Assembly (NCBI GenBank): GCA_030640695.1
Contig: DAOWIX010000059.1
Span: 1 to 7,094, forward strand
Direction of reading: 5' to 3'
Length of the DNA stretch: 7,094 nt
From: Deltaproteobacteria bacterium
GTDB taxonomy: Bacteria > Desulfobacterota > Anaeroferrophillalia > Anaeroferrophillales > Tharpellaceae
Part shown: piece after piece, positions 1 through 6,171 of the stretch
How the letters are laid out: each line of letters begins with the position of its first letter
Numbering within the stretch: position 1 is the first letter of the stretch
The notes under the pieces: model-generated
The model's database searches: none
What the model was told of the DNA's origin: nothing
What the model saw: the letters and a program-made list of their open reading frames with translations, nothing else
Translations under genes and position numbers: made by a program

Positions 1-394
1 CTTCTAGCTCCTTCAACTTGAAATTACGCTGTCGGGCACCACCAAGCTCAACCAGAAAAATCCCCTGCCAAGTTCCCAAAACCAACCTACCCAGCACCAC
101 CGGGATACTCAGAGAAGAACCGATAAGGGTACTCAAAATATGGGCGTCTGAGTTACCCTCCAAGTGCCGGTAGTTCTCATTTTCCGGTACCATTTGCGAC
201 AATTTGGAGAGCATATCATAAGGTACGGCAGGATCGGCATTCTCATTAATAGTCAAGGCTGCAGTCGTATGGATTACAAAAACAATACAGAGACCATCAA
301 CCACCCCTGAACTCTTAAGGTCACCCTCAACTAAAGCCGTAATATCGACCAGTTCCTGGCGTCTGCCGGTTTTGAGATTATGCTCAAAAATCAT
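1..394 (-). CDS. yjbQ: YjbQ family protein (UPF0047), 3' end outside window
   Basis: The frame opens with ATG at 394 and runs 131 codons off the left edge without a stop. It is nearly complete, since E. coli YjbQ is about 138 residues. I recognise the family from HTTAALTINENADPAVPYDM around residues 46-65, the RHLEGNSDAH block near residues 84-93, and a late GTWQGIFLVELGGARQR segment. These carry the conserved His, Asn, Glu and Asp residues of the family's putative active site. E. coli YjbQ has been reported to have weak thiamine-phosphate synthase activity, but the physiological role is unclear. The start lies 4 bases after the flavodoxin stop, so it is probably co-transcribed and translationally coupled. 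Nothing in it looks disrupted. The family call is firm; the function is not known. Confidence 0.9.
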   Translation of the reverse strand, partial: MIFEHNLKTGRRQELVDITALVEGDLKSSGVVDGLCIVFVIHTTAALTINENADPAVPYDMLSKLSQMVPENENYRHLEGNSDAHILSTLIGSSLSIPVVLGRLVLGTWQGIFLVELGGARQRNFKLKELE

Positions 395-398
395 GGAT

Positions 399-830
399 TT
401 AAAGGGCTTCTAAAATTTTCTGGACAAAGGGTTCAACCTCTTTTTTAACCTTGGCCGCTACCGGAGTCTGCTTAACCTTGATGCCGTCGGCAACAAGCTT
501 CATCTCATAGAGGTTTTTCATAGTATCTTCAATGATACCTAAGGATTCCCCGCTCCAACCAAAAGAGGCAAATGCGGCCCCCGGTTTTCCATTAAGGTCG
601 GCTTTCTCAAGCTTGAAGAGTACCTGTTTCATGGTCTTCATCAAATCTTTATGATAGGTCGGCCCACCCAACAGAAGAAGATCGGCGGCTTCAGCATCAG
701 CCACCTCAACCGCTTTCGCTTTTACCGCTTTAACTTCATGACCGGCGGCGCTAAACAGCTCACTCATAACATCGACCACCCGTTTGGTATTACCGCGCAG
801 GGAATCAAAAACGATTACTATATTTGCCAT
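399..830 (-). CDS. Short-chain flavodoxin (flavodiiron C-terminal-domain type)
   Basis: This 143-residue protein has the flavodoxin fold. A first beta strand (NIVIVF) leads into an FMN phosphate loop DSLRGNT at residues 9-15. GGPTY at 55-59 and SFGWSGES at 89-96 match the two isoalloxazine-binding loops. The SFGWSGE loop resembles the flavodoxin domain at the C-terminus of FprA-type flavodiiron proteins, but no diiron beta-lactamase domain is attached. It probably carries FMN and acts as a cytoplasmic low-potential electron carrier or FMN reductase partner. There are no cysteines, signal peptide or membrane segments. The start is supported by a strong Shine-Dalgarno AGGAGAGG at 840-847. It sits 66 bases after the rubredoxin stop and 4 bases before YjbQ, so electron exchange with rubredoxin or the diiron protein is plausible but inferred. 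Confidence 0.9.
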   Translation of the reverse strand: MANIVIVFDSLRGNTKRVVDVMSELFSAAGHEVKAVKAKAVEVADAEAADLLLLGGPTYHKDLMKTMKQVLFKLEKADLNGKPGAAFASFGWSGESLGIIEDTMKNLYEMKLVADGIKVKQTPVAAKVKKEVEPFVQKILEAL

Positions 831-850
831 TGCCTATTACCTCTCCTAAC

Positions 851-864
851 GCGGGGTTGCCCGC
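851..864 (-). promoter_or_regulatory. Small GC-rich hairpin just upstream of the flavodoxin ribosome site
   Basis: In the transcript the arms GCGGG and CCCGC form a perfect 5-bp stem closed by a CAAC loop. It lies in the 66-base gap between rubredoxin and flavodoxin, 3 bases before the Shine-Dalgarno at 840-847. No U-run follows, so it is not an intrinsic terminator. It could stabilise the downstream mRNA or affect ribosome access. The stem is short and may be chance. Confidence 0.3.
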
Positions 865-892
865 AAGTAATTATCAAGTAACTATTCTGTAA

Positions 893-932
893 GGCACTAA
901 TCGATTTTACTGAAACTATCCTTATCGGCACC
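893..932 (-). promoter_or_regulatory. Candidate bacterial SECIS stem-loop after in-frame TGA
   Basis: The 40 bases immediately 3' of the rubredoxin TGA can fold on themselves. GGUGC at the start pairs with GUGCC at the end (5 pairs, two of them wobbles). Above this, either UAA/UUA plus GAU/AUC pairs form, leaving a 12-base loop that starts AG about 15 bases after the UGA, or CGAU/AUCG pairs with a larger loop. A hairpin directly downstream of UGA with a G early in the apical loop is the general layout of bacterial SECIS elements bound by SelB. The TAG stop lies inside the 3' arm. Pairing was worked out by eye with no energy calculation, and the upper stem is weak. Confidence 0.5.
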
Positions 933-1058
933 TCACATCGGGCAGACCCAACCTTCGGGCAGATCTGCAAAAGAGGTTCCAGCTGCGATATCCGCATCAG
1001 AATCACCAACTTCAGGATCATAAACATAAGCACATACATCACATACATATTTATCCAT
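897..1058 (-). CDS. Rubredoxin with in-frame TGA at fourth Cys ligand (probable selenoprotein)
   Basis: Reading from ATG at 1058 to TAG at 899-897 gives a 53-residue classical rubredoxin, the usual family length. The first iron-binding hairpin is CDVC at residues 6-9 followed by AYVYD. The second is CPM-X-G with Cys39 and codon 42 = TGA (935-933), exactly where the fourth cysteine ligand belongs. The core aromatics Tyr11, Tyr13, Phe30, Trp37 and Phe49 are present, and normal C-terminal sequence (GADKDSF) continues after the TGA. Rubredoxins shuttle single electrons in the cytoplasm, often to rubrerythrins, flavodiiron proteins or superoxide reductases; a ferritin-like diiron gene lies two genes upstream. 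A Shine-Dalgarno AAGGAGA precedes the ATG. If TGA is read as selenocysteine, the site would be Fe(S-Cys)3(Se-Sec). If it is a stop, the product is a 41-residue stub with three ligands. TGA is an ordinary stop in neighbouring genes. Gly10 of most rubredoxins is Ala here. Confidence 0.85.
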
Positions 1059-1085
1059 CTCTTTTCTCCTTATTTATGTTTTACT

Positions 1086-1391
1086 TTATTTTTGCTGTTC
1101 TCTTTTGGCTTTAGCGCCCGGCCCATCTAAAGCCAGATTCTCTTTTACAAATTTCAAAACCTTCAATTTATCAATATGGCTAATTTCACTGCCGTCATAT
1201 TTTGCCATCCGCTCAACAATTGCCTGCCACTCCAACATGTAAGCCCGTTTTTCAATGATCACGTCAAGATCATGACAATCCGTACATTTGCGCTCAAGTA
1301 GAAGAGTATCAAGCGGGGCTGAGAGAGCTGTCATCACAGAGCCAAAAAACAGAGCCGACAACAGTCCGGCCAAAAGTATTAATCGCCCCAT
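1086..1391 (-). CDS. Exported monohaem c-type cytochrome
   Basis: A 101-residue protein with an N-terminal hydrophobic signal segment (about residues 3-25, likely cleavage near ALSA-PL). A single haem-attachment motif CTDCH follows at 36-40 within the sequence ERKCTDCHDLD. Downstream, EWQAIVERM (54-62) resembles small class I cytochromes in which a Met near this point is the distal haem ligand, so Met62 is the best candidate. The mature protein would be periplasmic or anchored by an uncleaved signal. The start overlaps the ferritin-like gene by 13 bases, and its Shine-Dalgarno GAGGTGAG lies inside that gene, so translation is coupled. The charged C-terminal tail (AKAKREQQK) has no recognised function. 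Its redox partner is unknown, and it is the only clearly exported carrier in an otherwise cytoplasmic set. Confidence 0.85.
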   Translation of the reverse strand: MGRLILLAGLLSALFFGSVMTALSAPLDTLLLERKCTDCHDLDVIIEKRAYMLEWQAIVERMAKYDGSEISHIDKLKVLKFVKENLALDGPGAKAKREQQK

Positions 1392-1867
1392 ACCAACTCA
1401 CCTCTGTTCTTCACATCATAAAGTTGATCTTCGAGAATTCGAGCGTGCTGATCCTCTTCCTTGGCCATTTTTTCAAACATGGCAACCCCGTTGGGATCTT
1501 CAATCTCAGCCGCCAGTTCACGATAGGCCTGGCCCGCTTTTTTCTCATTACGAATACCAATCGTCAGGATATCAAGTATCGTTTTCTGAATTCCATCATC
1601 AAGTTTCACTTGACCGCCTTCGACTCCGACAGGTTCCAACAGAGCACTCTCATAGGTAATATAACAGCTCTTGCCTTCAAGCGAAGCTTTTAAATCTTTC
1701 AAAGCATTATAGTGGCCCATCTCAAACTCCGAAAGCTGGGTAAAAAGGGCTTTACCGGGACCTCCATCAAGCTTGGCCGCAGCCGCAGCATAAAAATCAC
1801 TGGCCTTCTTCTCCTCTTCCATACCCAATTCGATTGCATCGATTACCGTCTTGCTACATTCAACCAT
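1379..1867 (-). CDS. Rubrerythrin-like ferritin-fold diiron protein without rubredoxin domain
   Basis: A 162-residue four-helix ferritin-like protein with an internally repeated diiron signature. Glu19 (EEEKKA) is followed 30 residues later by Glu49-x-x-His52, and Glu108 (NEKKA) is followed 30 residues later by Glu138-x-x-His141. This gives six carboxylate/histidine ligands. The rubrerythrin family reduces hydrogen peroxide, or sometimes oxygen, at such a centre, usually taking electrons from a rubredoxin domain. That C-terminal domain is absent here and a free rubredoxin is encoded two genes downstream. A strand-like linker lies between the halves (about residues 65-92). No signal peptide is seen, so it is cytoplasmic. 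The ribosome site, GAGGTGAT 4 bases before ATG, is essentially perfect, suggesting strong expression. It is the first gene after a 125-base spacer and probably heads the downstream operon. Iron storage or another oxidase role cannot be excluded. Confidence 0.88.
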   Translation of the reverse strand: MVECSKTVIDAIELGMEEEKKASDFYAAAAAKLDGGPGKALFTQLSEFEMGHYNALKDLKASLEGKSCYITYESALLEPVGVEGGQVKLDDGIQKTILDILTIGIRNEKKAGQAYRELAAEIEDPNGVAMFEKMAKEEDQHARILEDQLYDVKNRGELVWGD

Positions 1868-1893
1868 GAGATCACCTCTTTTAACCTTACTTA

Positions 1894-1914
1894 AATTTGC
1901 CCGAACGGGAAATT
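1894..1914 (-). promoter_or_regulatory. Leader hairpin upstream of diiron protein gene
   Basis: In the transcript AATTTCCC pairs with GGGCAAATT around a GTTC loop, giving about 8 pairs with one bulged C. It lies in the presumed 5' leader, roughly 15 bases before the ribosome site. It has no following U-run, so it is not a terminator. It could be an mRNA-stability element or an operator-like inverted repeat; I recognise no known regulator box. Confidence 0.3.
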
Positions 1915-1957
1915 AAAAAACTGAGACAAAGCATCAAAACAATACCAACTTAGTGTA

Positions 1958-1986
1958 GTCATACATCATCAGTTCTCTATTTGCAA
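1958..1986 (-). promoter_or_regulatory. Possible sigma70-type promoter for the redox operon
   Basis: In the 125-base spacer after the SagB-type gene, TTGCAA (1986-1981) and TATGAC (1963-1958) are separated by 17 bases. Each matches the -35 and -10 consensus at four of six positions. It would give a leader of roughly 80 bases containing the hairpin at 1894-1914. No convincing terminator is visible after the SagB-type stop, so read-through from upstream is also possible. Confidence 0.3.
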
Positions 1987-1992
1987 TCTTTT

Positions 1993-3522
1993 TTATTTAG
2001 GGCCAGCCACGGGACCTACAGCAACCAGATAGAGAGGGTCGAAGTTTTTCGGTAAACAACAAGTTCGGGCCAGTTCGCTATCATAAAAGGCTCCGACCGC
2101 ACAGCAACCCAGACCCAAGGCCGTGGCCCCGAGATAGAGCCGCTGGCCCAAGCGCCCGGCGGCGATTTGCAGATAGCGATAACTGCGAGGGCCGTAAACC
2201 TCCTGAGCCGATTCAAGGTCGGCAAAAAAAAGAAATTGCAGAGCCGCCCGCTCGAGCCAGCGCTGATCAAGTGAGGCCGTAGCGACAGCCCGGCGTCGAT
2301 CCTGATCAGCGAAGAGAGTGAAACGAGCGGCAAATCGATCAAAGAGGTAGAGACCATCATCCAGCCCACAGATCCCAGCCGCCCAAAAGGCGATCTCGGG
2401 CTCAGGAAATGAACTATTCTCTAGACCTTGCGACATAAATCCCAGTAAACAGTGGAGCACCTCTAAATCAAGCGGAATCTTGCTATTTATGAAGTTTCTT
2501 TTGGAACGCCGTTGGCGTAAACTTTCGACATAGTCAAGAGCAGATTCAGGTAAAGCTCTCTTGTCGGAGATTTCTTGCCAGTTGGAAAGTTTCTGATAGA
2601 ATTCAGGGCAAGTCAGGTTTGGATCAGGCGTTCTCCTTAAGGGAACAGAGGTTGCCTGGTGGATTTCATTAAGAAGCGGATAATCAACTTCACGCGATGA
2701 AACGCGACTGCTGGAACCCAGTTCCGGTTCCGGGTCACTCGTCTCAAGCAAGGTTTTGCTATCTGAAAACAGTGACGGCGAACGTAAACTGACAGCTACC
2801 AACCCCACCTCACGCGGCTCATCAAAACCTAATGTCCGGTTAATGGCGACATCATCGAAATCGAGCACCACATCAAAATCAGCCCCCATAGCCGACAATG
2901 CCAGGGAAAGGTTTTCCAGGGCATGCCCGGCATCCAACAAAAGATAACGATAGGCCCGGGCGCGATATTTCCAGGCACTGCGAAAAAAGATACCGCTGAT
3001 CAGCAGGGTTGGTGAAGGGCTCTCCGCCTTTTTGTCATCCCCACAAGCTGCGGCAAAAGTTTCGAGAGAGGGATCATGGCGCAAACGGTTCAAGCCCGGT
3101 TTAAGTAGATCGTAGTGGTAGAGCCCGGCCGGCAGATCGTCAGAGCCGGGAAAAGAGAGATAAAATTCAAGCGGATGCAAGGCCCCGGCAGAAGCATTGC
3201 TACGATACCAGATCTCCCCTTCGGCAAACGTACTATGCCCCGTCGGAGCAGAGGTCAAGAGTAACAGGGAAGCCAGAGAGCTCCTATTCCAGATAGTCGG
3301 AGTTGGGAGGGGTGCGGGAGTCGAACTTGGGGAATAAACTTTTTTTGACAATGTAAAAAGAGAACATTCCGGAAGCGCTTTAGGCAAAGGCAGCGAATAG
3401 GAGTTACAGGGTGAGTACTTTTTAAAGAAAGAGGGTTGGCCCGGCCAATCGAGACGATGGCCCTCCATACGCCGGCGATCGTAAGCGGTCAACCATTGAT
3501 ATTGGTGACCGCCCTCAATCAT
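1993..3522 (-). CDS. Tandem SagB/ThcOx-type nitroreductase-fold flavoprotein
   Basis: A 509-residue protein with two SagB-like nitroreductase-fold halves. The N-terminal half (about 55-250) has SAGALHPLEFY at 111-121, the usual flavin-binding motif of the family, and YRYLLLDAGHALENLSLA at 191-208. The C-terminal half (about 335-506) begins RQRRSKRNF, has YGPRSYRYLQIAAGRLGQ at 443-460 and GLGCCAVGAFYDSEL at 470-484, but lacks a clear SAGALHP-type motif, so it may be degenerate or act as the dimer-like partner. Residues 250-335 form a linker. SagB/ThcOx enzymes are FMN oxidoreductases; the best-studied ones oxidise azolines to azoles in peptide natural products, normally with a YcaO cyclodehydratase. 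No YcaO or precursor peptide is in this window, so the substrate is unknown. The ATG overlaps the DUF3786 stop by 4 bases (ATGA), indicating coupling. No signal peptide or membrane segment is evident. Confidence 0.85.
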   Translation of the reverse strand: MIEGGHQYQWLTAYDRRRMEGHRLDWPGQPSFFKKYSPCNSYSLPLPKALPECSLFTLSKKVYSPSSTPAPLPTPTIWNRSSLASLLLLTSAPTGHSTFAEGEIWYRSNASAGALHPLEFYLSFPGSDDLPAGLYHYDLLKPGLNRLRHDPSLETFAAACGDDKKAESPSPTLLISGIFFRSAWKYRARAYRYLLLDAGHALENLSLALSAMGADFDVVLDFDDVAINRTLGFDEPREVGLVAVSLRSPSLFSDSKTLLETSDPEPELGSSSRVSSREVDYPLLNEIHQATSVPLRRTPDPNLTCPEFYQKLSNWQEISDKRALPESALDYVESLRQRRSKRNFINSKIPLDLEVLHCLLGFMSQGLENSSFPEPEIAFWAAGICGLDDGLYLFDRFAARFTLFADQDRRRAVATASLDQRWLERAALQFLFFADLESAQEVYGPRSYRYLQIAAGRLGQRLYLGATALGLGCCAVGAFYDSELARTCCLPKNFDPLYLVAVGPVAGPK

Positions 3523-4349
3523 GACCGCAATCCTTCAAACCTCTGGGCACAGTTTTCGCCCAAGAAAACTAATGATTCGATATCGAGATAATCGAGTACC
3601 GTCTCATCGAATAAAATCTTAACCTGGGCGCTAAAACCATCTTCTAAGTCGGCATCCCAAAAGAGTAGTTGAAAGGGGATTTTTGGCAAGGGATAAAAAA
3701 CGGCTGCCACCTCGGCATTACTTTCAAGATCGGGAAAATCTGCTTTAAGCTCCTTAAGAGCTTTACGCAAAAGCTCCGGATGGCCGCTATAGGCTGTAGC
3801 AATCTTCTCTTCACAGCCGCTGACAAAGACCTTACGCTTGGCCAAACTCCCAGGCAGACTCTCCATCGGCACCCAATTACCGGTCAGCGCCCGCCCTCCG
3901 GCTTCAGCGACATAGTTATAGAGCAGAATATGTTCCCAGAGATCATGTTCACCACCATCAAGTGGGGCAACCTGCTCTTTATCAACTCGGTAAAGACGTT
4001 CGCAGAGATTAACAATCAGATAGGGGCCATCTTTATCATCGACCAAGCGAGCCCCGATCTTATCCGCATCCAGAGAAAAATCGTAATCTTTAATCTTGCC
4101 TTGAACAAATTTACGGGCCGAAAAAAGATGCTCGGGATAGGCACTATCCGCACCTTGATCAACCAATGATTGCTCAATAAAAGCGAGATCCTCGGACTCC
4201 GAGTAAGGACATTTTCCCGGGATCACCCCCTCACGCAAGACGTGGGTGGCAAAAGCCATACAGGTCGGGTAACCGCACTCCTTACAGTTTGTCCGGGGCA
4301 ACATCTTGATCAGATCGAGAATCTGCAAAAGACGTTTCTTTTCAGCCAT
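3519..4349 (-). CDS. Fe-S cluster (PF04060-type) and DUF3786 protein
   Basis: The N-terminus carries Cys22-x2-Cys25-GYPT-Cys30, then Cys47 (numbered from MAEKK). This C-x2-C-x4-C-x16-C spacing is that of the 4Fe-4S domain found in RnfB and in corrinoid/acetyl-CoA pathway proteins. From about residue 80 to the end the sequence looks like DUF3786: LLYNYV, ALTGNWV, FYPLPKIPFQLLFWDADLEDGFSAQ, ILFDETVLDYLDIESLVFLGEN. DUF3786 has no established function; it occurs in anaerobes, often joined to such Fe-S domains. I chose the ATG at 4349 because AAAAGAG sits about 7 bases upstream; the ATG at 4355 is too close to that site but would add only two residues. It overlaps tsaB slightly and ends in an ATGA overlap with the SagB-type gene. 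The protein is cytoplasmic, and a redox or electron-donor role for the flavoprotein is inference. Confidence 0.85.
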   Translation of the reverse strand: MAEKKRLLQILDLIKMLPRTNCKECGYPTCMAFATHVLREGVIPGKCPYSESEDLAFIEQSLVDQGADSAYPEHLFSARKFVQGKIKDYDFSLDADKIGARLVDDKDGPYLIVNLCERLYRVDKEQVAPLDGGEHDLWEHILLYNYVAEAGGRALTGNWVPMESLPGSLAKRKVFVSGCEEKIATAYSGHPELLRKALKELKADFPDLESNAEVAAVFYPLPKIPFQLLFWDADLEDGFSAQVKILFDETVLDYLDIESLVFLGENCAQRFEGLRS

Positions 4350-5088
4350 CAGCATGCTCTTTTAATTTTTTGGCCCGATTTAACTCTGCATCAGAGGGCC
4401 TTACATAGAGCAATTCAAGGCGCTCTGCCACCTTACTCAATCCGATCTGGTCTTGTTGTTGGCCTGCATCAGTTGCTCCAATCTCCGGCAAAAGTAACAT
4501 CTGCGAGAGCAACGCCAAATCAGGGAACGCTTGCGGAGCCCCGATAAGTTTGGCATCAGGCAGAGCCTCAACCAGCTTCGACCTGTAGACATCAACCCCG
4601 GAACCGACCAATAGAATATCATTTTCAGACAATAACGGAGCAAGGGCTTCGGGATCGTCAACCCGACAGGAGGTTAAACACCTAACCTTCTGGCCATCAC
4701 TAACATATGAAGACCAATAGACCTGCTGTCGCCGGGCATCAGTCAAAACCGCAAAAACTCCAGCCTGAGAAGCAAATTTACAGGCTATCAGATCGTGGCC
4801 GATAAAAGTATAGAGCGGCAAATCCAGAGCCTGAGAAAGGCCCTGCATAGTTGCCATCCCGATCCTTAAACCACTGAAGGATCCGGGACCACAGCAGACC
4901 GCCAGTTGTTCAAGCTCAGAGGCTTCAAGAGAGGCCTGGCGCAAAGCCCATTCAATCGCCTCCATCAAAGTCTTTGAATGAGGCTGGGAAACCGCCAAGC
5001 GCAACTCAACCAGAGCAGCGCCCGAACCCACCAGAGCCACGAAAAGATTTTCAGTACTGGAATCAACCACTAAAGTTAAAGGCATCAT
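4342..5088 (-). CDS. tsaB: TsaB, tRNA t6A37 threonylcarbamoyladenosine biosynthesis protein
   Basis: A 248-residue ASKHA-fold protein. Diagnostic segments are the N-terminal VVDSST (7-12), SQPHSKTL (34-41), the glycine-rich CCGPGSFSGLRIG (65-77), TDARRQQVYW in the middle, and the C-terminal YVRPSDAELN near residues 228-237. TsaB partners TsaD and TsaE in transferring threonylcarbamoyl to A37 of ANN-decoding tRNAs. It lacks the TsaD metal-binding histidines and acts as its scaffold. Length is normal. Its ATG overlaps the rseP stop (ATGA), with no strong Shine-Dalgarno, so it relies on coupling. A second ATG follows immediately at 5085. The TGA stop at 4344-4342 overlaps the next gene. Confidence 0.95.
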   Translation of the reverse strand: MMPLTLVVDSSTENLFVALVGSGAALVELRLAVSQPHSKTLMEAIEWALRQASLEASELEQLAVCCGPGSFSGLRIGMATMQGLSQALDLPLYTFIGHDLIACKFASQAGVFAVLTDARRQQVYWSSYVSDGQKVRCLTSCRVDDPEALAPLLSENDILLVGSGVDVYRSKLVEALPDAKLIGAPQAFPDLALLSQMLLLPEIGATDAGQQQDQIGLSKVAERLELLYVRPSDAELNRAKKLKEHADG

Positions 5089-6155
5089 TTGGTGAAAATC
5101 CGGCTTAAATCATTATAAAAAACAAAAATCATTAAAGAGACCAGCAGGCAGAGACCAACCTGCTGGGCTATCTCCATTTTACGCATACTAACGGGGCGGC
5201 CCAAAAGAATCTCCATCGTGATAAATAGGAGATGGCCACCGTCGAGTACCGGGATCGGAAAAAGATTAAGAATGCCAAGATTCACACTGATAATGCCCAT
5301 AAAATAGAGCAAGCTCAAAATACCGGCTTTGGCATGCTGACCGGCCATCTGGGCAATCATGATCGGCCCACCCAGATCTTTAGCCGGGATCACCCTCTCT
5401 ATCATTTTGACAAAACCAACTACCGTCAGATAAGAGATCTTCCAGGTTTCATTTAAACCTTGAATTATAGCCTCCCCGGGTTGGTAATGTTTAATCTCAG
5501 TCTCACCGGATGCGGTAATACCAATGATGTAGGTAACAACATTTTCACCGAACATATTTTTGCTCTCACTCCGCTTCGGTACGACCCGGGTCGAGAGCTG
5601 TTCGTTTCCCCTCTCATAGGTGATTTCGAGTTCACGGCCACCACTGGCCCGAACCGCCGCCGACAACTGTTCCCAATCACCAATCGTTTGACCATCGATT
5701 AAGATAATTTTATCGCCGGCCTGAAACCCGGCACTATAAGCCGGCATCTCATGATTAACCTCGCCGATCACCGAACTTAAAGAGGGAACCCCGAATAGGT
5801 AGACCAGCGAAAAGAGCAGAGCTGCAAAAATGATATTGGCACCGGGCCCGGCGATAATAATTGCCAGCCGCTGCCAGGGACTTTTATATTCGTAGGAAAA
5901 AGGTCTCTCTGCGGCTGTCAATTCAACCCCATCTTCACCTTTGCCCTCCCCCAACATCTTGACATAGCCCCCCAAAGGCACGGCTGAGAGGAGGTATTCG
6001 GTCTCACCTTTACGAAAACCGAAAAGCTTAGGCCCGAAACCCAGAGAAAAAACCAGAACTCTGACCCCACAAAACTTGGCCACCAGAAAATGACCAAGTT
6101 CGTGAACAAAGATAAGAATTCCTAAAACAACTATAGCTGAAACAGTACTGTACAT
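5085..6155 (-). CDS. rseP: RseP/RasP-type site-2 intramembrane zinc metalloprotease
   Basis: A 356-residue polytopic membrane protease. Transmembrane segment 1 holds the zinc motif HELGH (18-22). GPGAN at 103-107 begins the second hydrophobic segment, one PDZ domain lies at about 125-195, and the third metal ligand is Asp305 in NLFPIPVLDGGH (297-308). A final hydrophobic segment follows (about 333-347). The family cleaves membrane-spanning anti-sigma factors and remnant signal peptides. One PDZ domain, rather than two as in E. coli, is normal for the shorter members. I chose the ATG at 6155, giving MYSTVSAIVVLG, which matches family N-termini. A TTG five codons upstream (6170) is also in frame. 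Neither has a clear ribosome site, perhaps because the repeat just upstream displaced it. Position beside dxr is a common bacterial arrangement. Confidence 0.95.
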   Translation of the reverse strand: MYSTVSAIVVLGILIFVHELGHFLVAKFCGVRVLVFSLGFGPKLFGFRKGETEYLLSAVPLGGYVKMLGEGKGEDGVELTAAERPFSYEYKSPWQRLAIIIAGPGANIIFAALLFSLVYLFGVPSLSSVIGEVNHEMPAYSAGFQAGDKIILIDGQTIGDWEQLSAAVRASGGRELEITYERGNEQLSTRVVPKRSESKNMFGENVVTYIIGITASGETEIKHYQPGEAIIQGLNETWKISYLTVVGFVKMIERVIPAKDLGGPIMIAQMAGQHAKAGILSLLYFMGIISVNLGILNLFPIPVLDGGHLLFITMEILLGRPVSMRKMEIAQQVGLCLLVSLMIFVFYNDLSRIFTK

Positions 6156-6171
6156 ATGATAAATTACCAAT

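Noticed and set aside
818..1048. Minus-strand open frame of 76 codons overlapping the rubredoxin
   Set aside because: It is the frame-shifted shadow of the rubredoxin region. It has no family resemblance or ribosome site, while the rubredoxin frame has both.
897..1058. TGA in rubredoxin explained by a genome-wide reassigned code (TGA = Trp or Gly)
   Set aside because: TGA ends rseP, tsaB and the DUF3786 gene at overlaps with proper downstream starts, tryptophan is TGG, and position 42 requires an iron ligand, not Trp or Gly.
1915..1960. Sigma54-type promoter (TTGG...GATGC) upstream of the diiron gene
   Set aside because: The GG and GC elements are 12 bases apart where 10 are required.
2016..2369. 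Minus-strand open frame of 117 codons inside the SagB-type gene
   Set aside because: It overlaps the conserved C-terminal nitroreductase-like domain in another frame; its composition looks like a shadow.
3669..4169. Plus-strand open frame of 166 codons opposite the DUF3786 gene
   Set aside because: It is antisense to a clear coding frame, with no recognisable domain or ribosome site.
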